A stretch of DNA of 64,000 nt from Pedobacter psychrodurus (GTDB taxonomy: Bacteria; Bacteroidota; Bacteroidia; Sphingobacteriales; Sphingobacteriaceae). Below the pieces are notes generated by a model. The model was not told the origin of the DNA. It worked only from the letters and a program-made list of their open reading frames with translations, and searched no databases. The position numbers and the translations under genes were made by a program. Each line of letters begins with the position of its first letter. Within the stretch, counting starts at the first letter, position 1. The stretch is taken from the NCBI RefSeq assembly GCF_004331735.1, contig NZ_SJSO01000011.1:113572-177571 (forward strand), written 5' to 3'. Shown here piece after piece: positions 8,084-16,281 of this stretch.

Positions 8084-8719
8084 ATGAGCACTCAAGAAGA
8101 ACAATTAAATGCCTTAAAAGATATCAGACAAATGATGGATAGGTCATCAAGATTTATTTCTTTGAGCGGTTTATCTGGTGTTTTTGCGGGCGTTATCGCT
8201 TTAATTGGTGCTTATTTTGCCAACGATGAAATTAATAAATTCATCAACAGACGTGGCTATGGTTACGGTGTTGGTGGAGAAATGGACCTGGAATTTAACT
8301 TAATAAAACTTGGCATTTTCGTTTTAGTGATTGCTTTGGCTGGCGGCATTTTATTTACTTATCGGAAAAGTCAGAAAAACAATCTTCCCATCTGGGATAA
8401 AACCTCTAAATCACTTTTAATTAACTTATTTGTTCCATTGTTTGCAGGGGGATTATTTATTATTGCTTTATTGATTAACCATCCGAATACTTATAGCATT
8501 ATTGCACCAAGCTGTTTAATTTTTTATGGTTTAGCGCTTATTAATGCCAGTAAATATACTTACAGTGACATTCGCTATCTGGGGCTTTGCGAGGTAATAC
8601 TTGGATTGATCTGCATGTTTTATGTGGGTTATGGCTTAATTTTTTGGGCTTTTGGCTTTGGTATACTGCACATTGTTTATGGTCTTTTAATGTATTTTAA
8701 ATATGAGAGAGGTCAGTAA
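8084..8719 (+). CDS. Hypothetical six-helix membrane protein
   Basis: A 211-aa inner-membrane protein. After a soluble N-terminus (MSTQEEQLNALKDIRQMMDRSSRF) come about six hydrophobic segments (about 24-46, 77-97, 111-131, 135-157, then two between 165 and 205). No catalytic motif is seen. It starts 11 bases after an operator-like dyad and its stop is 2 bases before the regulator's ATG, so the two are co-transcribed. In Bacteroidota such membrane genes commonly accompany small winged-helix regulators and DUF4173 proteins. The function is unknown. Confidence 0.75.
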   Translation: MSTQEEQLNALKDIRQMMDRSSRFISLSGLSGVFAGVIALIGAYFANDEINKFINRRGYGYGVGGEMDLEFNLIKLGIFVLVIALAGGILFTYRKSQKNNLPIWDKTSKSLLINLFVPLFAGGLFIIALLINHPNTYSIIAPSCLIFYGLALINASKYTYSDIRYLGLCEVILGLICMFYVGYGLIFWAFGFGILHIVYGLLMYFKYERGQ

Positions 8720-8721
8720 GC

Positions 8722-9018
8722 ATGAAAAACCCCATAGCAGATTTAAATAAAATATTCGATAGCCGGATCAGGTTGGGCGTAATGTCTATCCTGGTGGTAA
8801 ACGACGAAATTGGCTTTAACGACTTGAAACAAATGCTCGAATTAACTGATGGCAATTTGGCTTCACATTTGAATACATTAGAACAGGCCGAATTTATTAA
8901 GGTACATAAAGGTTTTATCGGTAGAAAAACCAGTACCACCTATTCTATTACAGCTTTGGGCAAACAAGCCTTTAAAGCACATTTAGATGCACTTGAAAAA
9001 ATGATCAAGAAACTATAA
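8722..9018 (+). CDS. Winged-helix transcriptional regulator, 98 aa
   Basis: A compact DNA-binding protein of the ArsR/MarR-like one-domain type. A helix-turn-helix (IGFNDLKQMLELTDGNLASHLNTLEQAEFI, about 35-65) is followed by a wing (KVHKGFIGRKTSTTYSITALGKQAF) and a C-terminal helix (LDALEKMIKKL). There is no ligand domain. It is coupled to the upstream membrane gene (TAA-GC-ATG). Matching CTTTG-N5-CAAAG dyads lie upstream of the preceding gene and of the next gene, which suggests autoregulation of the cluster; that link is inference. Confidence 0.85.
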   Translation: MKNPIADLNKIFDSRIRLGVMSILVVNDEIGFNDLKQMLELTDGNLASHLNTLEQAEFIKVHKGFIGRKTSTTYSITALGKQAFKAHLDALEKMIKKL

Positions 9019-9039
9019 ACAATTTTTTTTAACTATTTA

Positions 9040-9054
9040 CTTTGAAATACAAAG
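9040..9054. promoter_or_regulatory. Operator-like dyad CTTTG-N5-CAAAG, copy 2
   Basis: CTTTGAAATACAAAG, followed as in copy 1 by CACTTTTAAAA, 13 bases before the ATG at 9068. A near-consensus -7 (TTACTTTG, 9037-9044) overlaps it, but no -33 TTTG is found at the right distance. Confidence 0.55.
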
Positions 9055-9067
9055 CACTTTTAAAACC

Positions 9068-9379
9068 ATGAAATTAGAAGAAATAAAAAGGCCTAAACTA
9101 ATTGAAACCGGCAAATGGATGTCTGTATTTTCTGCGGCAATTGGCACCATCATACTTTTAGCATTCTTTGCTTTAAAAGTTGATGTGCTTATGTTCATCG
9201 GACTATTCTACATTTATTTTGCTACCGCAATAAATGGAATATTTTTCCTTATTCTTTTCTTCGAGTGTTTCAGGCAACAAGACCATTGGCGAAAAATTGC
9301 AGCCATCATGTTTTTCATGCTTCTAAACATTCCTTTAAGCATATTTTATTGCTTTTTAGCCTTAAACTTCAATCATTAA
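9068..9379 (+). CDS. Small membrane protein, 103 aa
   Basis: Three or four hydrophobic segments (WMSVFSAAIGTIILLAFFAL; VLMFIGLFYIYFATAINGIF and its continuation; IAAIMFFMLLNIPLSIFYCF). No recognised family. It lies between the second dyad and the DUF4173 gene, which follows after 12 bases, so it is probably part of the same regulated unit. Confidence 0.7.
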   Translation: MKLEEIKRPKLIETGKWMSVFSAAIGTIILLAFFALKVDVLMFIGLFYIYFATAINGIFFLILFFECFRQQDHWRKIAAIMFFMLLNIPLSIFYCFLALNFNH

Positions 9380-9391
9380 ACCTTATTAAAA

Positions 9392-10963
9392 ATGAAAAAT
9401 AGATCCAACCTCTTATCACTCTCTGTCTTGCTGGGTGGCCTGCTGTTTACTTTTCTCTTTTGGAAAGAAAGATTAGCACTCAATTTGCTTATTTATAGCA
9501 TTTATGTACTGGCTATCACTTTCATTAATCCCGATGTAGTTAAAAGTACCAAACTTAAAATTTATGGTTTAGCACATCTTTTGGCTACGGTACTGGTGGT
9601 GGTTAACAACTCTGATTTAACTGTTGCCACCTATTACATCAGCTTACTATTATTTATTGGTTTTAGCCATAACCAACAAATCAGAACAATTTTTACCGCT
9701 TTTCTCGCCAGTATTTTACAAATGATCACAGTTCCTTTTAATGCGATACGGCATCTAAGTAAAATAAGCATAGGCAATTTTAACCTAAAACCTATTTTTA
9801 AATTAATCAAGTACATTTTCATCCCGGTAATTGCCGTAATCTTTTTTACGTGTTTGTATTCTGCAGCCAATAATGTTTTTGCGCACTATGCCGAAAGCGC
9901 ATTAACGAACATCGGACAGTTTTTTGAAAATATCCTTCATTTCTTTTTCAAAGATTTAAGTATCGGCCGCATCATGCATTTCTGTTTTGGATTAGTTTTA
10001 ACAGGTGGTTTATTGCTTGCATTTTTTAATAACAGTTTAGAAAAAGCAGAACTGAAATGCAAGGAACAATTAGTAAGGATCAGGAAGATATTAGGTCAAA
10101 AAACGATTTGGTATAATATTGTAGAAACATTTAGCGGCAACCTCTTAACACGTAAAATGGCCCTAAAAACCGAATATATTGTGGGTGTAATTTCATTCAT
10201 TGCACTTAACCTATTATTGTTGTTATTAAATGCCATTGATATTACCACGCTTTGGTTTGGCTACAAACCTTCGGGAAATTTCTCTGGAGAGTTACATCAG
10301 GGTACAAATGCCTTAATCTTTAGTATTGTAATGGCCATGGCTGTAATCCTTTACTTTTTTAGGGGGAATTTAAATTTTTACCACAAAAGCAAAACGCTAA
10401 GAGTACTTGCCTTTACCTGGATGGTTCAAAACTTCATCCTGATTATATCGGTATTTATTCGCGATGGTTATTATATAGAATTTCATGGTTTGACGCACAA
10501 AAGAATTGGCGTATTGGTATTTGCCATTCTTTGTATCATTGGTTTGGCAACTGTTTATTTTAAAGTAGCCAAGCAAAAAACCATATTCTATTTATTTAAA
10601 GTAAATGGAAATATCTGGTTCGCACTGCTGCTGGCCTTTAGCGTCATCAATTGGGATGTTTTAATTGTGAAGTATAACCTAAACCATGTCGATGCCGTTG
10701 CTATCGATCCTTATTATTTAACTTCTCTATCAGAAAAAACGCTTCCGTTCTTAGATAAAAACAGGTCGAAAATCCATCCCACCACAAATAGCGAAGCAGA
10801 GATTGCTAAAGTAGACCAGTCCGAAGAAGCACTAATGAAAAAATTAGATGAAAGGATTGGTTATTTTAAAGAACGATACGAGGAATCGAGCTGGCTCTCA
10901 TGGAATTTACAAGATTGGAATACGGCAGAATATTTTGGATTAAATAAAAAACAACATGAATAG
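9392..10963 (+). CDS. DUF4173-family polytopic membrane protein
   Basis: A 523-aa integral membrane protein with roughly ten to twelve hydrophobic segments between residues 10 and 430 and a soluble C-terminal tail of about 95 residues. The block before the tail (AVAIDPYYLTSLSEKTLPFL) resembles the DUF4153/DUF4173 families. These families have no established biochemical role. The gene follows the small membrane gene by 12 bases, and its stop overlaps the ATG of a 40-codon gene (ATGAATAG), so translation is coupled downstream. Confidence 0.78.
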   Translation: MKNRSNLLSLSVLLGGLLFTFLFWKERLALNLLIYSIYVLAITFINPDVVKSTKLKIYGLAHLLATVLVVVNNSDLTVATYYISLLLFIGFSHNQQIRTIFTAFLASILQMITVPFNAIRHLSKISIGNFNLKPIFKLIKYIFIPVIAVIFFTCLYSAANNVFAHYAESALTNIGQFFENILHFFFKDLSIGRIMHFCFGLVLTGGLLLAFFNNSLEKAELKCKEQLVRIRKILGQKTIWYNIVETFSGNLLTRKMALKTEYIVGVISFIALNLLLLLLNAIDITTLWFGYKPSGNFSGELHQGTNALIFSIVMAMAVILYFFRGNLNFYHKSKTLRVLAFTWMVQNFILIISVFIRDGYYIEFHGLTHKRIGVLVFAILCIIGLATVYFKVAKQKTIFYLFKVNGNIWFALLLAFSVINWDVLIVKYNLNHVDAVAIDPYYLTSLSEKTLPFLDKNRSKIHPTTNSEAEIAKVDQSEEALMKKLDERIGYFKERYEESSWLSWNLQDWNTAEYFGLNKKQHE

Positions 10964-11078
10964 GCAACATAAAGTCATCGCAATGGTCCTAGCGCTTTTT
11001 GCTTTAACATGGTTTGCTATAAGCTGTGCTATTGAGGATATTTTTAACCTAATAATTGATGAAACACAAACTCATTAA
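10956..11078 (+). CDS. 40-aa small membrane or lipoprotein-like peptide
   Basis: A short frame of 40 codons. It starts MNRQHKVIAM, continues with a hydrophobic core VLALFALTWFAISC and ends DETQTH. Its ATG overlaps the end of the DUF4173 gene by 8 bases, and its stop is 3 bases before the ATG of the ferritin-like gene. This tight packing argues that it is translated. The LTWFAISC stretch could be a transmembrane helix or a lipobox. No family is known to me. Confidence 0.6.
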   Translation: MNRQHKVIAMVLALFALTWFAISCAIEDIFNLIIDETQTH

Positions 11079-11081
11079 TTT

Positions 11082-11855
11082 ATGAAAATACATAGTTCAG
11101 CATATTGGACCAACTACTTCACAAACAATGCTAAAATTATGAGGCTTGATTGGACAATTAAACCAGAAATTTCTGATTTAGAAAAACAAAAAATACTGAA
11201 ATCTCTGCAAGCTTGGCAACTCGGAGAAACATCGGAAGGTAAACATCTGATCCATGCATCAAAAAAATATGCAAGAGCCATAAATGACGACGAATATCTG
11301 AACGCAGTAAGTCTCTTTATCAAAGAAGAACAAAAACATGGAAATAACTTAGGCAAATACCTTGATTTAATTGAAGAAAAAAGAATTAAAAATGATTGGG
11401 GCGACACGCTATTTCGAAAAATAAGATATTTCAACACAAACATGGAGCTTTGGACAATCGCTGTAATTACCGTAGAAAGTGCTGCACAAATATTTTATCA
11501 AGCACTAAAAGATGCCACAAATTGCACTTTGCTCAAACAAATCTGCACCGATATCTTAATTGATGAAGCTGCTCACATTACTTTCCAAAGAGAACGTTTA
11601 TATATTATTTTTAATCAAAAAAGTGCTTTCTCGAAATGGATAACTTACCATGCCTATTCTTGTTTCTTCATCTGCACAAGTTTAGTGGTTTGGCTAGCAC
11701 ACAAAACATTATTTAAAGCGGGTAAGCTTAACTTTTATAGGTATATCAACAAGATGAAATTTAAACTCGGTAAGGTTGCCGGTAAATCTGTTTTATATGA
11801 AAAAGAAGAACAACCAGGTCTTTCATTTAAAGAATTAAATCAAAATCTTTTATAA
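11082..11855 (+). CDS. Ferritin-like diiron-type protein
   Basis: A 257-aa, mainly helical protein with two carboxylate/histidine pairs typical of diiron four-helix bundles: E83-x-x-H86 in KEEQKHG, E132 in VESAA, and E162-x-x-H165 in DEAAHITFQRE. A hydrophobic stretch (about 190-212, HAYSCFFICTSLVVWLAHK) could touch the membrane. The substrate and reaction are unknown; related ferritin-like proteins include hydroxylases and oxidases. It starts 3 bases after the 40-aa gene and ends the run from 9068. A weak hairpin (CCCTGGTG...GCATCAGGG) follows. Confidence 0.75.
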   Translation: MKIHSSAYWTNYFTNNAKIMRLDWTIKPEISDLEKQKILKSLQAWQLGETSEGKHLIHASKKYARAINDDEYLNAVSLFIKEEQKHGNNLGKYLDLIEEKRIKNDWGDTLFRKIRYFNTNMELWTIAVITVESAAQIFYQALKDATNCTLLKQICTDILIDEAAHITFQRERLYIIFNQKSAFSKWITYHAYSCFFICTSLVVWLAHKTLFKAGKLNFYRYINKMKFKLGKVAGKSVLYEKEEQPGLSFKELNQNLL

Positions 11856-11953
11856 TTAACCTCTCACTCCTTTAGCTCCCTGGTGTCAACCGCATCAGGG
11901 AATCTAAAATGATTTAATTATCCATTTAAACTGTATATTAAAATATAAAAATC

Positions 11954-12262
11954 ATGAAAAATAAAGAAACATTTAGCGCTGGCAAACTAAGAATTACTAT
12001 CATTTTAAGCGTAATAGCGTCAATATTGGCTATTCCACTTATAGCAATGCAATTCACCAACGAAGTGGCATGGAACCTATCAGATTTTATAACAGCAGGT
12101 ATATTGTTGTTGAGTACAGGTTTGGCCATAGAACTTGTAATTAGAAATTTAAAAACAGGCACATTAAGGACAGTGGTACTTATTGTTATTTTACTAGCCT
12201 TATTCCTAATCTGGGCGGAATTAGCAGTTGGCATATTCGGAACACCATTTGCAGGGAGTTAA
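11954..12262 (+). CDS. Small three-helix membrane protein, 102 aa
   Basis: Three hydrophobic segments (about 12-32 TIILSVIASILAIPLIAMQF; 43-62 FITAGILLLSTGLAIELVI; 72-97 TVVLIVILLALFLIWAELAVGIF) separated by short charged loops. No motif beyond the topology. The ATG at 11954 is preceded by an A-rich leader. It seems to stand alone between the ferritin-like gene and the lipoprotein gene. Confidence 0.65.
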   Translation: MKNKETFSAGKLRITIILSVIASILAIPLIAMQFTNEVAWNLSDFITAGILLLSTGLAIELVIRNLKTGTLRTVVLIVILLALFLIWAELAVGIFGTPFAGS

Positions 12263-12377
12263 CATTTAGATGCAACTGTCACAATATCATTTTCCCTGTG
12301 TAATCCGCATCGCCAAGTGAGAGCTAATAAAAAGCTTATTTTGATTAAATTACACTCACAAACCAAAATTAACGACA

Positions 12378-13076
12378 ATGAAAAAAGTAATCTCAACAGC
12401 ATTATTAAGTTTTATAATATTGGCGTCAGCCTGTACTGAAGAAAGTAAAACCATTTCTACTGATGAAACCAGTAACACACCAACTAAGGGTCAGCCAAAA
12501 GTACAATACGATTCTCCTATCATTGTTAACAAAACAGATATTATTCTGTATCCACTAAGGTTAAATGCCGATGATAATCACGACAGTTATAAAAGAGAAG
12601 CCAATGTCAATCATTGGAATCTTATTTTTTACGATATTATTTCTGGTAAAAGTGAATTGCTAACGAAAGAAAAAATCAACATTAATTCTTTCAATATTGG
12701 TCATTCAGAAAATGTTCCAAATAACCAGACAACCTTATCTGATCAGTTTATCTATTACAATATTACCGATTCAGATTATGATGGAGATAAAAAATTAACA
12801 GCTAAAGATCCTAACAAACTTTACCTATCTAAACTTGATGGAAAATCCTTTACCAGAATATCTCCGAACAATTACAACCTGAACAGCTGGAAAATAGACG
12901 ATAAACACGATTTAATATTAATGGATTTAATCAAGGATTCGAATGGTGATAAAGAATTTAACGATAAGGATGAAGTTGAATACTTTATTTACAACTTAAA
13001 AACACGGACTTTTAAAGCCGTTTTCGATCAGAAATTTAAGGATGAAATTAAAAATTTAGCCAAAAAAGTATTGTAG
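12378..13076 (+). CDS. Lipoprotein with EF-hand-like calcium loops
   Basis: A 232-aa protein with a signal peptide and lipobox (ILASAC, Cys19). Two aspartate-rich loops match the EF-hand or dockerin-type pattern: DSDYDGDKKLTAKD (131-144) and DSNGDKEFNDKDE (187-199), each followed by a beta-prone segment (NKLYLSKLDG; EYFIYNLKTR). The pattern 'component value, then print to surface' recalls beta-propeller-like repeats, but the chain is too short for a full propeller. It is likely an envelope-anchored calcium-binding protein; its role is unknown. It precedes sucC but has its own spacing. Confidence 0.7.
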   Translation: MKKVISTALLSFIILASACTEESKTISTDETSNTPTKGQPKVQYDSPIIVNKTDIILYPLRLNADDNHDSYKREANVNHWNLIFYDIISGKSELLTKEKININSFNIGHSENVPNNQTTLSDQFIYYNITDSDYDGDKKLTAKDPNKLYLSKLDGKSFTRISPNNYNLNSWKIDDKHDLILMDLIKDSNGDKEFNDKDEVEYFIYNLKTRTFKAVFDQKFKDEIKNLAKKVL

Positions 13077-13214
13077 AACATCCACACCACCCCGTTTTAA
13101 TTTAAAAATCAAAAGCTGTAAGCAAGGTGCAGACAAAATAACCTTCTTACTTATGCCACTCTTTTTTCCGTTTAACATAAAACGTTCATTTTCTGAAAAA
13201 ATCGGCAAATGCTA

Positions 13215-13245
13215 TTTGTTTAAAGGGTTTGAAATTGTAGCTTTG
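13215..13245 (+). promoter_or_regulatory. sucC promoter
   Basis: TTTG (13215-13218), a 19-base spacer and TAGCTTTG (13238-13245) match the Bacteroidota -33/-7 consensus exactly. The ATG follows 17 bases after the -7 element, so the leader is very short. Confidence 0.72.
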
Positions 13246-13262
13246 GGCAAATTTTGTAGCAA

Positions 13263-14462
13263 ATGAATATTCACGAATACCAGGGTAAACAAATATTAAA
13301 AAGTTTCGGTGTTAACATTCAAGAAGGAATAGTTGCCGACACTCCTGAGCAAGCTGTTGAGGCTGCTAAGCAACTGAAAATTGATTACAATTCTGACTGG
13401 GTTGTAATTAAAGCGCAAATCCACGCTGGTGGTCGCGGTAAAGGTGGAGGTGTTAAATTAGCCAAAAACCTGGAAGAAGTTAAACAACGTGCAACCGATA
13501 TTATTGGTATGCAATTGGTTACTCCTCAAACCGGTCCAGAAGGTAAGTTAGTGAGTAAAATTTTAGTGGCCCAGGATGTTTACTATCCAGGTGCTTCTGA
13601 AACCAAAGAATTCTACATTTCCGTGTTGTTAGACCGTGCAAAAGGCCGTAACATCATTATGTATAGTACCGAAGGTGGTATGGATATCGAAGAGGTTGCT
13701 GAGCACACTCCACACTTAATTTTCAAAGAAGAAATCGATCCTAAAGTTGGCTTACAAGGTTTTCAGGCCCGTAAAATAGCTTTCAAATTAGGCCTTAGCG
13801 GTGTTGCACATAAAGAAATGGTTAAATTCGTAAGCGCTTTATATAAGGCATATGATGCAACTGATTCTGCGATGTTTGAAATTAATCCGGTATTAAAAAC
13901 AAGTGATGATAAAATCATTGCTGTTGATGCTAAAGTTGATTTAGATGAAAATGCATTATTCCGTCACCCTGATTACGCAGCAATGCGCGATACGATGGAA
14001 GAAGATCCGATGGAAGTTGAAGCAAGTGCTTCTAACCTAAACTTTGTTAACCTGGATGGTAATGTAGGTTGTATGGTTAACGGTGCTGGTTTAGCCATGG
14101 CAACTATGGATATTATTAAATTGGCCGGTGGTGAGCCTGCTAACTTCTTAGATGTTGGTGGAACTGCAAATGCACAAACCGTTAAAGCGGCTTTTAACAT
14201 CATTTTGAAAGATAAAAATGTTAAAGCAATCTTAATTAATATTTTCGGTGGTATTGTTCGTTGTGATCGTGTTGCACAAGGCGTTATCGATGCTTACCAA
14301 GAAATTGGAGACATTCCAGTGCCAATTATCTGCCGTTTGCAAGGTACAAATGCAGTAGAAGCTAAAAAATTAATTGATGAGTCTGGCCTTCAGGTTTACT
14401 CAGCAATCGCTTTAAAAGAAGCTGCAGATTTAGTAACTAAAGTATTGGCTGAACAAGCATAA
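13263..14462 (+). CDS. sucC: Succinyl-CoA ligase, beta subunit
   Basis: The beta subunit of the TCA-cycle enzyme that converts succinyl-CoA to succinate with ATP or GTP formation; 399 aa, the usual length. The opening MNIHEYQGKQILKSFGV is typical. The ATP-grasp domain follows (VVIKAQIHAGGRGKGGGVKLA; FEINPVL; DAKVDLDENALFRH), then the CoA-ligase domain with GCMVNGAGLAMATMD, FLDVGGTAN and NIFGGIVRCDRVAQGVI. The alpha subunit (sucD) is not adjacent, so the gene stands alone with its own promoter and terminator. All motifs are intact. Confidence 0.96.
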   Translation: MNIHEYQGKQILKSFGVNIQEGIVADTPEQAVEAAKQLKIDYNSDWVVIKAQIHAGGRGKGGGVKLAKNLEEVKQRATDIIGMQLVTPQTGPEGKLVSKILVAQDVYYPGASETKEFYISVLLDRAKGRNIIMYSTEGGMDIEEVAEHTPHLIFKEEIDPKVGLQGFQARKIAFKLGLSGVAHKEMVKFVSALYKAYDATDSAMFEINPVLKTSDDKIIAVDAKVDLDENALFRHPDYAAMRDTMEEDPMEVEASASNLNFVNLDGNVGCMVNGAGLAMATMDIIKLAGGEPANFLDVGGTANAQTVKAAFNIILKDKNVKAILINIFGGIVRCDRVAQGVIDAYQEIGDIPVPIICRLQGTNAVEAKKLIDESGLQVYSAIALKEAADLVTKVLAEQA

Positions 14463-14507
14463 TAAGGTTAAAGCAGAAAGACTAAAGCTTAAAGCAAATC
14501 ATATATT

Positions 14508-14540
14508 AAAACCTTTCAGTGAAAACTGGAAGGTTTTTTT
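14508..14540 (+). terminator. Terminator after sucC
   Basis: A 13-bp stem AAAACCTTTCAGT / ACTGGAAGGTTTT closed by a GAAA tetraloop and followed by a T run. Confidence 0.88.
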
Positions 14541-14603
14541 ATTCCCCTCTTTTAGAGAGCCTGCTCCGCATAACGGAGGGTGTCCGCAGGACGGGGTGTT
14601 TAA
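14541..14603. repeat. CCCCTC...GAGGG intergenic repeat
   Basis: The stretch reads CCCCTCTTTTAGAGAG, then GCTCCGCATAACGGAG, then GTCCGCAGGACGGGG. It resembles the G/C-rich palindromes around the DUF559 gene at 49.1-49.7 kb but is more degenerate. Confidence 0.45.
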
Positions 14604-14687
14604 CTTGGTCTATTTTTCATAAGACCATAATATCTGGATACTTCAAAGAAAATATCCTAGGTGGTCAAAATTTATTCTGAAAATCAA

Positions 14688-14752
14688 GGTCCTGCTCTCT
14701 TCAGTTCCGAAAGCCCCGCTATCACTACAATCTTTTCGTTCTATCAGGTTTA
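14688..14752. repeat. CCTGCT...ATCAGGTTTA repeat, degenerate copy
   Basis: It runs from TCCTGCTCTCTTCAG to TCGTTCTATCAGGTTTA and matches the ends of the better copies near 57.1, 57.4 and 60.5 kb. The 380 bases between sucC and the XRE gene hold this copy, the CCCCTC repeat, the terminator and no gene. Confidence 0.45.
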
Positions 14753-14842
14753 TTTAATCTGAGTCCGCCTGTTTTGGCAAGCTAATGAAACGCTAAACTT
14801 GCGAAGTCTTTCCTGCACTCGAGCCCTTTTAGACTTTGTAAG

Positions 14843-15049
14843 TTAATCTGCCCGGAATTCTAAAATATCTCCTGGCTGGCAATCTAAAGCCTTACAAATC
14901 GCCTCTAAAGTTTCCAAACGCACAGCCTTCGCTTTGCCTGTTTTAAGTATCGATAAATTAGACATCGTAATCCCTACCCGTTCACTTAATTCGGTTAACG
15001 ACATTTTACGCCTGGCCAACATTACATCTAAATTTATTATTATGGGCAT
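14843..15049 (-). CDS. XRE-family helix-turn-helix regulator, 68 aa
   Basis: A single Cro/CI-type domain of the small YozG-like class: MLARRKMSLTELSERVGITMSNLSILKTGKAKAVRLETLEAICKALDCQPGDILEF. In Firmicutes and Bacteroidota these proteins are usually paired with a DUF2975 membrane protein, as here. It is the last gene of a three-gene minus-strand unit, 36 bases after the gene at 15086-15673. The membrane partner may control it; this is inference from the recurring pairing. Confidence 0.88.
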   Translation of the reverse strand: MPIIINLDVMLARRKMSLTELSERVGITMSNLSILKTGKAKAVRLETLEAICKALDCQPGDILEFRAD

Positions 15050-15085
15050 TTTGGATCGATAAAGTTAGAAATGTTTTCAGTTAAC

Positions 15086-15673
15086 CTAAATCGTTAAATC
15101 GTTTTCTTGTTTGAGTTTTCTAGTATATACGACAAACTGATAGGTTACACTGGCTATTACAATCAGTCCCATGGGATAAAGATTGGAGAAACCATGTGTA
15201 TGGTCATGCTTAAATGCACCATTTGTTAAGTTGCCAACATAATTATCCATCAACGCCATTCCCGTCAAACTAATTGCAAAAAACAAAAACACAACTATAA
15301 GCAGTAGCTGGTAAACATTCTGCTCTTCCAACTTATAAATATTGATCAGTTTAAAATTTATGGCTAGTAAAATGGCTCCTCCTAATGTAAGATAAAAAAC
15401 TACACTGGAGCCCCCATCGTTGAACATCTGATTTTCCAATATCACTGACTCAATAAAGCTGGGTTTTATCTGTATTACTCCAATTTCGCTGTTCGTAAAA
15501 TCAAACCCGTTTACATTAACCTTACTGGCTTTTAGATGCCTGACAACATTAATGCTTAAAATACCCCTGCTGTAATCTATTGCGGCATACACAAAATGTG
15601 TTAAGGCAGAAATCAGCGCGTAAGCAATCAGGCTATAAGCCGAGTTTCTTAGAATTTTTACTGTATTACTCAT
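15086..15673 (-). CDS. DUF2975-like membrane protein with QENDLTI tail
   Basis: A 195-aa protein with about four membrane segments (about 12-32, 92-112, 122-142, 165-185) and a periplasmic-looking loop between the first two. It ends YTRKLKQENDLTI; the last seven residues are identical to those of the neighbouring DUF2975 protein at 15677, and the DNA there is nearly the same. I therefore treat the two as diverged paralogues. The first loop is longer than usual for DUF2975. It lies between the other DUF2975 gene (3-base gap) and the XRE gene. Confidence 0.7.
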   Translation of the reverse strand: MSNTVKILRNSAYSLIAYALISALTHFVYAAIDYSRGILSINVVRHLKASKVNVNGFDFTNSEIGVIQIKPSFIESVILENQMFNDGGSSVVFYLTLGGAILLAINFKLINIYKLEEQNVYQLLLIVVFLFFAISLTGMALMDNYVGNLTNGAFKHDHTHGFSNLYPMGLIVIASVTYQFVVYTRKLKQENDLTI

Positions 15674-15676
15674 TAT

Positions 15677-16234
15677 TTATATCGTTAAATCGTTTTCTTG
15701 TTGAATTTCTATTCCTCTGTTTACTACCTGTACTATTATAAAAAGTACCACGGCCATAAAGAACCAAACATCAGCGCCATCCATATTTAACGATTGGATG
15801 TCCGCAGTCGCAACGCCCTGCGCTGTTAACCACATTGTATACTTACCGCCTAAATGAGCAAAAAAACCTATCCCAAGAGCTAAAAAAACTTGTTTTAAAA
15901 TAAAACGCTTCAATTCTATACTGAAAGGCTGAGAAATACTAAGTTTTTTCTCGATAAACAATTTCAAAATTAAATAGAACATAATTGCTTTTAGCACGGC
16001 TACAATAATCATAACGACTGTAATTACCAAGAAATACCCTTGATCAAATTTATAAACGCTTGACAAATAATCTGCTCCATCCCAAAAGTTCCGCACATCA
16101 TTTGGGTTTATAAACGATGTAATAATTGTGTTAACAAGTATCCCACCTGCTTCTACACATAGGCCGATAAAAATTATCCAGGAAAGTATCTGTAATACTT
16201 TCAAAATCTGATTGGTTGTTATTTTAATTTCCAT
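15677..16234 (-). CDS. DUF2975 domain membrane protein
   Basis: A 185-aa four-helix membrane protein (segments about 10-32, 67-92, 111-131, 152-172) with the DUF2975 outline: N-terminal ILKVLQILSWIIFIGLC, a central helix pair, then a C-terminal helix and GIEIQQENDLTI. It is the first gene of the DUF2975-DUF2975-XRE unit. No enzymatic motif is present. A remnant of a further copy appears just upstream (16282-16323). Confidence 0.8.
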   Translation of the reverse strand: MEIKITTNQILKVLQILSWIIFIGLCVEAGGILVNTIITSFINPNDVRNFWDGADYLSSVYKFDQGYFLVITVVMIIVAVLKAIMFYLILKLFIEKKLSISQPFSIELKRFILKQVFLALGIGFFAHLGGKYTMWLTAQGVATADIQSLNMDGADVWFFMAVVLFIIVQVVNRGIEIQQENDLTI

Positions 16235-16281
16235 AATTACATACCAGTTTAAAATGTAATGCCTGAGATTTAATTTACTGT

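Noticed and set aside
8697..8939. 80-codon minus-strand frame over the winged-helix gene
   Set aside because: Antisense shadow of a conserved helix-turn-helix domain.
11866..11905. Hairpin after the ferritin-like gene as a strong terminator
   Set aside because: The stem CCCTG/CAGGG is only about 6 bp and lacks a T run; it is mentioned only as weak.
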